Assembly: GCF_003627075.1 (NCBI RefSeq)
Contig: NZ_CP032630.1
Span: 186,001 to 250,000 of the forward strand
DNA: 64,000 nucleotides
Origin: Protaetiibacter intestinalis
Lineage (GTDB): Bacteria; Actinomycetota; Actinomycetes; Actinomycetales; Microbacteriaceae
Reading direction: 5' to 3'
Each line of letters starts with the position of its first letter. Within the stretch, counting starts at the first letter, position 1. Position numbers and translations under genes: made by a program. Under the pieces are notes generated by a model. The model was not told where the DNA came from. It made no database searches and saw nothing but the letters and a program-made list of their open reading frames with translations. This document shows, piece by piece, positions 46,654 through 54,676 of the stretch.

Positions 46654-47328
46654 TCAGGCCTTGGTGAGGGCCGCCTGCACGTTCTTGCGGCTCGTGAGCA
46701 CCTGGTCGATGAGGCCGTAGTCGAGCGCCTCGTCGGCCGACAGGATGCGGTCGCGCTCGATGTCGGCGTTGACCTCCTCCTGGCTGCGGTTCGAGTGGCG
46801 CGACAGGGTCTCCTCGAGCCAGGTGCGCAGGCGCAGGATCTCCTTCGCCTGGATCTCGATGTCGGACGCCTGCCCGCGCCCGGCCTCGCCGACCGCCGGC
46901 TGGTGGATGAGGATGCGCGCGTTCGGCAGCGCGAGGCGCTTGCCGGGGGTGCCCGCGGCGGCGATCACGGCGGCGGCCGAGGCGGCCTGGCCGAGTACGA
47001 CCGTCATGATGTGCGGACGGATGTACTGCATCGTGTCGTAGATCGCCGTCATGGCCGTGAACGAGCCGCCCGGCGAGTTGATGTACATCATGATGTCGCG
47101 GTCGGGGTCCATCGACTCGAGCACGAGCAGCTGCGCCATGATGTCGTCGGCCGACGCGTCGTCCACCTGCACGCCGAGGAAGATGATGCGGTCCTCGAAG
47201 AGCTTCGCGTACGGGTCCTGACGCTTGAAGCCGTAGGCCGTGCGCTCCTCGAAGCTCGGCAGGATGTAGCGCGACTGGGGCATGCGCGAGGCGAGGTCTC
47301 CGCCCGCCATGAACGTGGGGGTCTCCAT
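46654..47328 (-). CDS. clpP2: ATP-dependent Clp protease proteolytic subunit 2
   Basis: A 224-residue serine peptidase subunit with Ser117 in GQAASAAAV, His142 in LIHQPAVG, and an N-terminal pro-region. Actinobacteria use a mixed ClpP1P2 barrel; this downstream member, 26 bases after clpP1, fits clpP2. It docks to ClpX or ClpC. Confidence 0.95.
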   Translation of the reverse strand: METPTFMAGGDLASRMPQSRYILPSFEERTAYGFKRQDPYAKLFEDRIIFLGVQVDDASADDIMAQLLVLESMDPDRDIMMYINSPGGSFTAMTAIYDTMQYIRPHIMTVVLGQAASAAAVIAAAGTPGKRLALPNARILIHQPAVGEAGRGQASDIEIQAKEILRLRTWLEETLSRHSNRSQEEVNADIERDRILSADEALDYGLIDQVLTSRKNVQAALTKA

Positions 47329-47354
47329 GTGATTCGTCCTTGTCTCTCTCGCGC

Positions 47355-47957
47355 TCAGTTCTTGCCTGCCGACTTGGCGTCCGTGCCGGCGCCGCCCACG
47401 ACATCCGCCGCCGAGGCCCGGATGTGGTCGACGAAACCGTAGGCGAGCGCCTCCTCCGCGGTGAACCAGCGGTCGCGGTCGCCGTCGGCGTTGACCTGCT
47501 CGATCGTCTTGCCGGTCTGCTCGGCGGTGATCGCCGCGAGGCGGTTCTTCATGTCGATGATGAGCGCGGCCTGGGTCTGGATGTCGGAGCTGGTGCCGCC
47601 GAATCCGCCGTGCGGCTGGTGCAGCAGCACGCGCGCGTTCGGGGTGATGTAGCGCTTGCCCTTGGTGCCGGCGGTCAGCAGCAGCTGGCCCATCGAGGCG
47701 GCCATGCCGATGCCGACGGTGACGACGTCGTTCGGGATGAACTGCATCGTGTCGTAGATGGCCATGCCCGCGGTGATCGAGCCGCCGGGGCTGTTGATGT
47801 AGAGGTAGATGTCCCTCTCGGGGTCCTCCGCGGCGAGCAGCAGCAGCTTCGCCGCGATCTCGTTGGCGTTCTCGTCGCGCACCTCCGAGCCGAGCCAGAT
47901 GATGCGGTCCTTGAGGAGGCGGTCGAACACACTCGGCGTGAAGGCCGGTTCTGCCAT
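47355..47957 (-). CDS. clpP1: ATP-dependent Clp protease proteolytic subunit 1
   Basis: A 200-residue serine peptidase subunit with Ser88 in GMAASMG, His113 in LLHQPHG, and [16 protein letters not shown]. It is first in the clpP1-clpP2 transcript; a TAGATT -10 (47991-47996) is about 35 bases upstream and GGAG precedes the ATG. Clp genes are usually under ClgR in actinobacteria; I see only a weak candidate site upstream. Confidence 0.96.
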   Translation of the reverse strand: MAEPAFTPSVFDRLLKDRIIWLGSEVRDENANEIAAKLLLLAAEDPERDIYLYINSPGGSITAGMAIYDTMQFIPNDVVTVGIGMAASMGQLLLTAGTKGKRYITPNARVLLHQPHGGFGGTSSDIQTQAALIIDMKNRLAAITAEQTGKTIEQVNADGDRDRWFTAEEALAYGFVDHIRASAADVVGGAGTDAKSAGKN

Positions 47958-48069
47958 GGGAGGAGCTCCTTGTCTCTGTTTCCGCTCACGAATCTACCGG
48001 CGCGCCCTCGGCCGCTCGGCCGTGTTCGCCGTGGGCAGACCGCGCGCCGCGCGCGGCTACGGTGAAGGG

Positions 48070-48549
48070 ATGGAGTGGCGCGTGCGGATGGCGGCGGTGT
48101 GGGCCGAGGCGGACCGGTTGGAGGGTGCCGAGTTCGTGCGCCGGGTGGATGAGTTGGCCGCCGAGCGGCCGGATGACCCGCTCGCGCTGTTCGAGCAGGG
48201 CGGCTCCCGCGACTCCACGGGCGACGAGGCGGGGGCCGAGCGGTTCTACCGCGCCGCCCTCGCCGCGGGGCTCCCGGCGGACGAGCGGGCGCAGTGCGTC
48301 ATCCAGCTCGCCAGCACGGTGCGCAACCTCGGCCGCCCCGAGGAGTCGCTCGAACTGCTGCGCGAGGAGTTCGAGGGCCGCCCCGACTCCCCCTACGCGG
48401 ATGCCGGGGTCGCGTTCGCGGCGCTCGCCCTCGTCGACCTCGGCCGCCCCGTCGAAGCCGTCGCCGCGCTGCTGCACGCGCTCACCCCGCACCTGCCGCG
48501 CTACCACCGCTCGGTGCCCGCCTACGCGGACGCGCTGCTCGAGCGCTGA
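48070..48549 (+). CDS. Tetratricopeptide-repeat protein
   Basis: A 159-residue all-helical protein with about three TPR-like units (LALFEQGGSRDSTGDEAGAERFYRAAL, VIQLASTVRNLGRPEESLELL, and FAALALVDLGRPVEAVAALLHAL). It matches small TPR-5-type actinobacterial proteins, probably a protein-binding scaffold. ATG 48070 is chosen because its N-terminus begins the helical region. It stands alone. Confidence 0.85.
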   Translation: MEWRVRMAAVWAEADRLEGAEFVRRVDELAAERPDDPLALFEQGGSRDSTGDEAGAERFYRAALAAGLPADERAQCVIQLASTVRNLGRPEESLELLREEFEGRPDSPYADAGVAFAALALVDLGRPVEAVAALLHALTPHLPRYHRSVPAYADALLER

Positions 48550-48656
48550 CGCGGCGTCGCGTCCCGCGCCCGGCCGCCGCATCCCCCGGCCGCCTTCCCC
48601 GGCCGCCGCATCCCCCGGACCGCCGCCTCCCCCAGCCGCCTCCCCCGCGGCAATGC

Positions 48657-48739
48657 CAGAAATGCAGGAGAAACTGCAGCCGCGGAGGCAGTGGCCGCCA
48701 GAACAGGCACCTCCGCCCGGCGGCGTCCTGCATTTTCTG
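48657..48739. repeat. 83-bp palindromic element
   Basis: CAGAAATGCAGGA (48657-48669) is repeated in inverted form as TCCTGCATTTTCTG (48726-48739), differing by one extra T. The 56-base interior has further CTGCAG and GGAGG/CCTCC pairs. It follows a low-complexity CCCCCGGCCGCCGCATC run (48570-48645) and lies between convergent genes. No gene is seen in 48550-48755. Confidence 0.65.
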
Positions 48740-48755
48740 AGGTGGATGGCGGGGC

Positions 48756-49964
48756 TCAGCGGGGCCCGAAGGTCGCGTCGAGGGCCTGGGCGAGGTCGGC
48801 GATGAGGTCGGCGGCGTCCTCGAGGCCGACCGAGAAGCGCAGGTGGCCGAGTCGGCGGAACGGCTCCGGGTAGAAGGCGACGCGCGGGCCTCCCGTGCCG
48901 ACGTGCACGATGAGCGACTCGTCGTGCCCGAGCGACACCGCCGAGGTGATGAGCCGCAGCGCCGCCACGAAGCGGTTCTGCGTGTCGGGGTCGCCGTCGA
49001 CCGCGAAGGCGATCATCGCGCCGGCACCCTCCGGCAGCAGGCGCGCGGCGTCCGCGTGCTGCGGATGCGAGGAGAGCCCCGGGTAGGCGACGAACGCGAC
49101 GCGCGGGTCGGCCTCGAGGAACCGCGCCACCTCGGCCGCCGTCGCGACGTGCTGCCGGATGCGCAGCGGCAGGGTGACGGAGCCGCGCAGGATGAGCCAC
49201 GCGTTGAAGGGGCTGATGACGCCGCCCACGTCGACCATCGCCTCCGCCTTGATGCGCTGGATGAGCTCGCGCGAGCCGGCGACCGAGCCGCCCATGGCAT
49301 CCCCGTGGCCGTTGATGTACTTGGTGAGCGAGTGCACCACGAGGTCGGCGCCGTGATCGAGCGGGCGGGCGAGCGGCGGCGGGGTGAAGGTCGAGTCGAC
49401 CGAGAGCAGGGCGCCCGCCTCGTGGGCGATCGTCGCGAGGGCGGCGACGTCGGCCACCCGGGTGGTGGGGTTCGCGACCACCTCGGTGTGGATGAGGCGG
49501 GTCTCCGGGCGGATGGCGGCGCGCACCGCGTCGAGGTCGGAGGTGTCGACGAAGGTGGCCTCGATGCCGTACTTCTGCGGCAGCAGCTCGGCGAACAGCT
49601 TGTAGACGGCCTCGTAGCCCTGGTCGGCGACGACGACGTGGTCGCCCGTGCGGAGCAGGGTGAAGAACACGGCGTGCAGGGCCGCGACCCCGCTCGCGAG
49701 CACGACGGCATCCTCGGCGTGCTCGAGCGCGGCGAGCTTGCGCTGCAGCCCGAGCTGGTTGACGCCCGAGTTGCGGGTGTAGAGCGGGACGTCGGTGCCC
49801 GACCAGCTGATGCCGGAGGGGTCGTCGGGCAGGGCGTACGAGTTCGCCATCGTGATGGGCGTGCGGATGGGGCCGCCCGGCTCCCCCGCGTCGTTGCCGC
49901 CGTGCACGGCGAGGCTGTTCTCGCCGAGGGTCGATTCCTGGTGCCTGTCGGGTCGCGCGCTCAC
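48756..49964 (-). CDS. Trans-sulfuration enzyme (cystathionine gamma-synthase/lyase family)
   Basis: A 402-residue PLP enzyme of the Cys/Met metabolism family. The PLP-binding lysine is K215 in VHSLTKYINGHGD, with the phosphate-binding SGVAALHAVFF and VDSTFTPPPLARPLDHGADL motifs. Gamma-lyase, gamma-synthase and methionine gamma-lyase cannot be told apart by eye. Start is taken at GTG 49964 next to GGAGGG. It appears monocistronic. Confidence 0.92.
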   Translation of the reverse strand: MSARPDRHQESTLGENSLAVHGGNDAGEPGGPIRTPITMANSYALPDDPSGISWSGTDVPLYTRNSGVNQLGLQRKLAALEHAEDAVVLASGVAALHAVFFTLLRTGDHVVVADQGYEAVYKLFAELLPQKYGIEATFVDTSDLDAVRAAIRPETRLIHTEVVANPTTRVADVAALATIAHEAGALLSVDSTFTPPPLARPLDHGADLVVHSLTKYINGHGDAMGGSVAGSRELIQRIKAEAMVDVGGVISPFNAWLILRGSVTLPLRIRQHVATAAEVARFLEADPRVAFVAYPGLSSHPQHADAARLLPEGAGAMIAFAVDGDPDTQNRFVAALRLITSAVSLGHDESLIVHVGTGGPRVAFYPEPFRRLGHLRFSVGLEDAADLIADLAQALDATFGPR

Positions 49965-50003
49965 CCCTCCACGCTATGACCCCGCGCGGAGTGTGACGCC
50001 GCC

Positions 50004-50519
50004 TCAGGCGAGCAGCTTGTCGAGGGTGTTGACGTTGCGGCTCGTGAGGTGCGGCTTGTAGGCGGCCTTGCCGATCGCGGTGCCGAGCTTCGAGTCGAGG
50101 GTGTCGCCCTTCGGCACCGTCCAGTAGACGACGCCGTCACCGGATGCGGCGCGCTCGTGTGCGGGGTCGAGTTCGAGCGCGAGCAGCTTGTCGTGCACCT
50201 CCGGGTCGAGCACGAACAGCACGTAGTCGTGCCAGCCCTCGCGCCCGCGGCCGAAGGGGTAGCCGTCGACGACGGCCCGCAGCCCGGCGGTGGTCAGCAC
50301 GTGCACCCAGGCGTCGTAGCCGAAGCGCTCCCGCAGGGCGGCCTCGACATCCGTCTTCACGGTGGCGGCGGATGCGGCGGTGCTGACGAGCGCGTTGCCG
50401 CTCGCGAGCACCGTCTTCACCTCGTCGTAGCCGAGCCCCTCGAGCACCTCGCGCAGCTCGGCCATCTTGACGGTCACGCCGCCCACGTTGACGCCGCGCA
50501 GGAGGATCACGTACCGCAT
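50004..50519 (-). CDS. DUF1697 family protein
   Basis: A 171-residue protein beginning MRYVILLRGVNVGGVTVKMAELRE and containing TVLASGNALV, the defining DUF1697 features (alpha/beta, ferredoxin-like). Function is unknown in the family. It is preceded by, and separated from, tig by two large hairpins. Confidence 0.92.
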   Translation of the reverse strand: MRYVILLRGVNVGGVTVKMAELREVLEGLGYDEVKTVLASGNALVSTAASAATVKTDVEAALRERFGYDAWVHVLTTAGLRAVVDGYPFGRGREGWHDYVLFVLDPEVHDKLLALELDPAHERAASGDGVVYWTVPKGDTLDSKLGTAIGKAAYKPHLTSRNVNTLDKLLA

Positions 50520-50551
50520 CCGGTCACCCTACGCCGCGCCCCTGCGAGCAC

Positions 50552-50614
50552 CCTGGCGCGGTTTCGGCCAGATGGTGCGCCTACGCCGGTGCCATCCGGC
50601 CGAAACCGCGCCAG
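50552..50614. repeat. Inverted repeat with 23-bp arms
   Basis: The arm at 50552-50574 (CCTGGCGCGGTTTCGGCC then A-GATGG) is matched by its inverse at 50592-50614 with one mismatch, around a 17-base loop. It may serve as a terminator beyond tig, but its size and the GCGCGGTTTCGGCC core suggest a dispersed palindrome. Confidence 0.7.
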
Positions 50615-50622
50615 GAAGACGC

Positions 50623-50657
50623 GTGGGGCGCCCCGGGATGATCCCGGAGCGCCCCAC
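50623..50657 (-). terminator. Terminator of tig
   Basis: GTGGGGCGCCCCGGGAT (50623-50639) pairs with 50641-50657 with one wobble, a 15-17 bp stem directly behind the tig stop codon. It is very stable and the obvious end of the tig message. Confidence 0.8.
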
Positions 50658-50672
50658 GGCGTGGTTCGGAGC

Positions 50673-52046
50673 TCAGTGCGAGTGGCCCTCGTGGTCGTCG
50701 TGCTCGTGCTCGACGCCCGTGAGGTCGGTCTCCTCGATGATCTCGGAGTCGTCCGAGCCGTCGCCGAGCACCGCGGTGGTGAGGGCCGAGACGTCGACCG
50801 CCTTGCCCTTCTCGTCGACGACCTTCGCCTTCGACAGCGCGACCGCGATCGCCTTCGAGCGGGCGACCTCGCCCACCATCGACGGGATCTGGCCCGACTG
50901 GCTGAGCGCCTGGATGAACTCGGCCGGCTCCATGCCGTACTGGGCGGATGCCTGCACGAGGTAGCCGGTGAGCTCGTTCTGGCTCACCTTCACCTCCTCG
51001 GCCTCGACGATCGCGTCGAGCAGCAGCTGGCGGCGGAACACCTTCTCCGACTCCTCCGCCACCTCGGCGCGGTGCACGTCGTCCTCGAGGCGGTTCTCGT
51101 TCTCAAGGTGACGGTGCACCTCGGCGTCGATGAGGCCCTGCGGCACGGGGATGTCGGCCTTCTCGACGAGCAGCTCGACGAGCTTGTCGCGTGCGGCGGC
51201 CGCCTGGCCGAACTCGGCCGACTTCTCGAGCTGCTCCTTGATGTCCTTGCGGAGCTCGCCGATGGTGTCGAACTGGGAGGCGATCTGGGCGAAGTCGTCG
51301 TCGGCCTCGGGAAGCTCGCGCTCCTTCACCGACTGCAGGGTGACGGCGATCTGCGCCTTCTCGCCCTGGTGGTCGCCGCCCACGAGCTCCGACTCGAAGG
51401 TCGTCGACTCGCCCGCGGTGAGCGTGTCGAGCGCCTCGTCGATGCCCTCGATGAGCTCGCCCGAGCCGATCTCGTAGGAGATGTTGGATGCCGTGTCGAT
51501 CTCCTCGCCGCCGATGGTGGCGACCAGGTCGAGCTGCGCGAAGTCGCCCTTCTTGGCGGGGCGGTCGACGGTCACCAGGGTGCCGAAGCGGCTGCGCAGG
51601 TTCTCGAGCTCGGCCTCCACCTCATCCGGGCCGACCTTGGCCGTCTCGACCTCGACCTTGAGGCCGTCGTACTTGGGCACCTCGAACTCGGGGCGCACGT
51701 CCACCTCGACGGTGAACTCGAGGTCGCCCGTGAAGTCCTTCTCGCTGGGCCACGTGGTGACGTCGGCCTCGGGGCGGCCGAGGGGCTTCAGCTGCTCGGC
51801 CGCAGCGGCCTCGCGGTAGTAGCGCTCGAGGCCCTCCGACACGGCGTGGTTGAGCACCTCGGCCCGGCCGACGCGCTGGTCGATGATGGGCGGCGGCACC
51901 TTGCCCTTGCGGAAGCCGGGGATGTTAACCTGCTCGGCGATGTGCTTGTAGGCGTGCTCGATGGAGGGCTTGAGCTCCTCCGGCGTCACGGTGATGTTGA
52001 GCTTGACGCGGGTCGGCGAGAGCTTCTCGACGGTCGTGGTGACCAT
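50673..52046 (-). CDS. tig: Trigger factor (ribosome-associated chaperone and prolyl isomerase)
   Basis: A 457-residue protein: ribosome-binding domain ([34 protein letters not shown]), FKBP-type PPIase domain ([19 protein letters not shown]...[11 protein letters not shown]) and a long helical C-terminal domain, with a His/Asp-rich tail. ATG 52046 is chosen; 33 further in-frame codons run into the tRNA-Pro gene and cannot be coding. It lies just downstream of tRNA-Pro. Confidence 0.96.
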   Translation of the reverse strand: MVTTTVEKLSPTRVKLNITVTPEELKPSIEHAYKHIAEQVNIPGFRKGKVPPPIIDQRVGRAEVLNHAVSEGLERYYREAAAAEQLKPLGRPEADVTTWPSEKDFTGDLEFTVEVDVRPEFEVPKYDGLKVEVETAKVGPDEVEAELENLRSRFGTLVTVDRPAKKGDFAQLDLVATIGGEEIDTASNISYEIGSGELIEGIDEALDTLTAGESTTFESELVGGDHQGEKAQIAVTLQSVKERELPEADDDFAQIASQFDTIGELRKDIKEQLEKSAEFGQAAAARDKLVELLVEKADIPVPQGLIDAEVHRHLENENRLEDDVHRAEVAEESEKVFRRQLLLDAIVEAEEVKVSQNELTGYLVQASAQYGMEPAEFIQALSQSGQIPSMVGEVARSKAIAVALSKAKVVDEKGKAVDVSALTTAVLGDGSDDSEIIEETDLTGVEHEHDDHEGHSH

Positions 52047-52086
52047 GGGGGATGTATCTCCTGGGTTTCGTTTCGCTGATGTTCCG

Positions 52087-52161
52087 TCGGGGCGACAGGA
52101 TTTGAACCTGCGACCTCCCGCTCCCAAAGCGGGCGCTCTAGCCAAGCTGAGCTACGCCCCG
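52087..52161 (-). tRNA. tRNA-Pro(TGG)
   Basis: A 75-base cloverleaf: acceptor CGGGGCG/CGCCCCG, D-arm GCTC/GAGC, anticodon stem CCCGC/GCGGG with loop TTTGGGA (anticodon TGG), and T-arm GCAGG-TTCAAAT-CCTGT. The discriminator is A and CCA is not encoded. Confidence 0.95.
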
Positions 52162-52292
52162 GATGTCCGGTCTTCCGTAGCCGCCGGCTGTCGGGCGGGG
52201 TGACGGAAGCGATCTCCGGCCCGAAAACGGCCTCGCATAGTCTAGCCGGTGCCGCGCGCGCCTACGCTCCGATGTCGGAGGCGGGGCGCACC

Positions 52293-52472
52293 ATGGGCGG
52301 CATGGCGAACATCGAGATCCTCGAGGTGCGGGCGTTCGAGCCGCGCTGCCTCGACTGCGGCGAGACCGGCCCCATCGAGTCGAGCGCCTTCTGGGCGATG
52401 GCGTGGGAGGAGGCGCACGTGTGCGTCGCCGCCCGCATCGACTCCGAGGCCCCGGAGCTCATCAGCGCCTGA
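52293..52472 (+). CDS. Small protein with a CLDCG motif
   Basis: A 59-residue protein (start ATG 52293 after GGAGGCGGGG; ATG 52302 is also possible) with ANIEILEVRAFEPRCLDCG near residues 5-22 and one more Cys near the middle. The CxxC could bind zinc, but there is no second CxxC pair. It is not recognised. It lies between tRNA-Pro and the split tRNA-Gly, outside the inserted element. Confidence 0.6.
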   Translation: MGGMANIEILEVRAFEPRCLDCGETGPIESSAFWAMAWEEAHVCVAARIDSEAPELISA

Positions 52473-52495
52473 GCGGAGACCACCCGGCCCTGCGT

Positions 52496-52501
52496 TAGAC
52501 T
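52496..52501 (+). promoter_or_regulatory. Promoter -10 of the tRNA-Gly locus
   Basis: TAGACT lies 36 bases before the first base of the tRNA-Gly 5' half. Transcripts would run through the broken half into the intact tRNA-Gly carried by the element, about 200 bases downstream on the same strand. No good -35 is visible. Confidence 0.45.
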
Positions 52502-52537
52502 CGCGGGGTTGCCTGCGGCCGTTCACGGCGGGGCTTC

Positions 52538-52576
52538 GGGGATGTAGCTCAATGGTAGAGCCTCAGTCTTCCAAAC
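52538..52576 (+). pseudogene. 5' half of the host tRNA-Gly(TCC) gene (attL)
   Basis: GGGGATG acceptor strand, TA, D-arm GCTC-AATGGTA-GAGC, anticodon 5' stem TCAGT, and loop CTTCCAA are intact. After the core GTCTTCCAAAC (52566-52576) the sequence becomes CGGACGGGCTGAGG and no T-arm follows. Joined to 57552-57583 it makes a complete tRNA with perfect acceptor and anticodon stems. Confidence 0.9.
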
Positions 52577-52704
52577 CGGACGGGCTGAGGTCGCACCAGC
52601 GGTTAGTGGCCCGGAAACGGTGAGAAGGCCGAGCAGGGCTCGCCAGGCCGGACGACAAATCCGGGCGAGAACCGGGCCAGATCACCAAAAACTGAACACA
52701 GCAC

Positions 52705-52775
52705 GGGGCGGTAGCTCAATGGTAGAGCCTTAGTCTTCCAAACTAATTACGCGGGTTCGATTCCCGTCCGCCCCT
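52705..52775 (+). tRNA. Element-borne tRNA-Gly(TCC)
   Basis: A 71-base cloverleaf: acceptor GGGGCGG/CCGCCCC, D-arm GCTC/GAGC, anticodon stem TTAGT/ACTAA with loop CTTCCAA, T-arm GCGGG-TTCGATT-CCCGT, discriminator T. The D- and T-arms equal those of the split host gene. The acceptor and anticodon stems differ but with compensating changes, so it is a separate, apparently functional tRNA that can replace the broken one. Confidence 0.93.
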
Positions 52776-52871
52776 CCAGCCTGGCCCCCTGTGCGGGCGC
52801 GCAATGTCGGCCCTTCCCTCTACGCTCGGTGCTGAACACCCGAGCGGCACGTCAAGGATGGGGCAATAGCA

Positions 52872-54008
52872 ATGAGCCTTCAGGAAGAGATCGAGCAGCG
52901 CGCTCAAGAGATCCACACTGACGCCTACAGCATGTCGATCAACGAGGCCGTGGCGATGTACACAGAGGGCGATCTCGACGTCCACCCCGAATTTCAGCGC
53001 ATCTTCCGGTGGACTCTGGAACAACAGAGCAAGCTGATCGAGAGCATTTTTCTGGGGATCCCGATCCCACCGATCTTCGTGGCGACACGCAAGGATGGCG
53101 TGTGGGACGTGGTCGACGGCGTGCAGCGTCTGTCCACCATCTTCCGCTTCATGGGCGTCCTTACAGATGAATCGGGGGCCATAGACATACCTGCCCCGCT
53201 GAAGGCTGGGGAGTACCTCGACGCTCTCCAAGGAACCGTCTACTCAGCCGAGCCGTTTGACGACGCACTTCCCGCAAACAGTTTCGAGCTGGATGATGCG
53301 CAGCGCCGTCTCTTCAAGCGCGCTCGACTCGACTTCCAAATCGTTCAGAAGGAGAGTGACGAACAAGCCAAGTACGACCTGTTCCAACGTCTGAACAGCG
53401 GGACTCGTCTCTCCGAGCAAGAGGCGCGGAACTGCCTCGCGGTGATGCTTGACGCGACCTTCTCGAGATGGATCGACAGCCTCGCGGCAGACGAACACTT
53501 CTCCAACGTGATGAACATCAGCGACCGGCAGCACGATGAGGCCTACGACGCCGAGAGCGTACTGAGATTCCTCGCTATCACCGAGGCCTCAGGGGAAGAG
53601 CGGCAACGTATGGGTGACGTCGGTGAGTTCCTGACCCAATCTCTGCGCAAGTTCATCGCAGACCCAGACTTCGATCGAAGCTTCCAAGAAGCACGATTCC
53701 GCGAAATCTTCGCTGCTCTTGATGACGCGCTTGGTTCAGACGCATTCCGGCGCCATGACCCGCAGCGGGATCGGTACAGCGGAAGGTTCAGCGTGTCCGC
53801 CTTCGAGACGGTCGCGAGCGGTCTCGCACGCCACTGGGATGGATGGCGGGCGCTCGATGCAACTGAGCGTTCTCACGAACTTCAACGCCTTGTCCCGACG
53901 GTTTGGCAGGACCCGACCTTCATCCAGCGGGCTGGCGGCGGTAAGGCTGCCGAACGACGAATTCCTTGGATGGTCGAGATCGGCGAACGCATATTCAGTA
54001 GGCCCTAA
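52872..54008 (+). CDS. DUF262 domain protein (predicted GmrS-like nuclease/NTPase component)
   Basis: A 378-residue protein with the DUF262 signatures: PEFQRIFRW at 39-47, IESIFLGIPIPPIFV at 56-70, VDGVQR (the D-G-x-Q-R motif) at 81-86, and FQRLNSGTRLSEQEARN at 171-187. DUF262 is the ParB-like domain of the GmrS half of GmrSD type IV restriction and of many uncharacterised defence genes. There is no DUF1524 HNH domain. The next gene, a HEPN predicted RNase, begins directly at its stop codon, so the two should act together. Confidence 0.9.
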   Translation: MSLQEEIEQRAQEIHTDAYSMSINEAVAMYTEGDLDVHPEFQRIFRWTLEQQSKLIESIFLGIPIPPIFVATRKDGVWDVVDGVQRLSTIFRFMGVLTDESGAIDIPAPLKAGEYLDALQGTVYSAEPFDDALPANSFELDDAQRRLFKRARLDFQIVQKESDEQAKYDLFQRLNSGTRLSEQEARNCLAVMLDATFSRWIDSLAADEHFSNVMNISDRQHDEAYDAESVLRFLAITEASGEERQRMGDVGEFLTQSLRKFIADPDFDRSFQEARFREIFAALDDALGSDAFRRHDPQRDRYSGRFSVSAFETVASGLARHWDGWRALDATERSHELQRLVPTVWQDPTFIQRAGGGKAAERRIPWMVEIGERIFSRP

Positions 54009-54644
54009 GTGCACACACCGCAAGACGTACAGGACGCCCTGGATTCCGACCTCGCCTGGCGTCGGGTTGAGATGCACACGATCTTGGACGATGCGAGGAG
54101 CGCGCGGGGACCGAGACAAGAGGCATTGACGCGCGCGGGAGTAGCACTGCTATATGCCCATTGGGAGGGCTACACGAAGAACGCCCTGAGCCTGTACGTA
54201 AAGTTCGTCTCCAGACGACGCCTCAAACTCAACGAACTGACCCCGGGATTCGCAGGCATGGCAGCCGATAGCGAGGTGCGACGACGCCAGAAGCTGAGTA
54301 ACCAGCGCCACCGGACCGCGCTAGTGCAGCTTCTCATGGACGATTCCGATTCACGGCTCTCGATTCCGAGCAAGGAGGTGAACACGCAGGGGAACCTCAA
54401 CAGCGACCTCTGTCGCGAACTACTAGAAACGTTTGGACTGGACTTCGAGCCCTTCGTCACAAAGACAGCGCTCATCGACTACAACCTTCTCCGAGCGAGA
54501 AATGATATTGCGCACGGACGGTGGGCATCCGTACGTATCGACGACTACGAGAGCCTGAATTCCCAAGTTCTCACCCTCATTGAGACGGTCAGGAATCTCG
54601 TTTTGACGGCTGTGGACAACGGCGGCTATAGGCGCGCTGGTTAG
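54009..54644 (+). CDS. MAE_28990/MAE_18760-type HEPN predicted RNase
   Basis: A 211-residue helical protein. YAHWEGYTK (49-57) and the HEPN catalytic motif R-N-D-I-A-H (R164...H169, R-x4-H) in LLRARNDIAHG match the MAE_28990-like HEPN family, which is found next to DUF262 genes in other genomes. HEPN domains with an intact R-x4-6-H usually cut RNA. Start is GTG 54009, immediately after the TAA of the DUF262 gene. It converges on the integrase gene 32 bases away. Confidence 0.85.
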   Translation: MHTPQDVQDALDSDLAWRRVEMHTILDDARSARGPRQEALTRAGVALLYAHWEGYTKNALSLYVKFVSRRRLKLNELTPGFAGMAADSEVRRRQKLSNQRHRTALVQLLMDDSDSRLSIPSKEVNTQGNLNSDLCRELLETFGLDFEPFVTKTALIDYNLLRARNDIAHGRWASVRIDDYESLNSQVLTLIETVRNLVLTAVDNGGYRRAG

Positions 54645-54676
54645 GAGGTGAGGGTCGGCAGCCCTCGATCCCCTTA

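Noticed and set aside
48000..48040. A ClgR-type operator upstream of clpP1
   Set aside because: TTCGCCGTGGGCAGA resembles half of a ClgR site only; too weak to annotate.
52046..52145. A 33-codon N-terminal extension of trigger factor
   Set aside because: It would be translated from inside the tRNA-Pro gene; ATG 52046 gives the conserved TF start.
52538..52775. The intact tRNA-Gly as a second host copy next to the insertion
   Set aside because: The right-hand half pairs with the left-hand half only, so the intact copy lies inside the inserted DNA.
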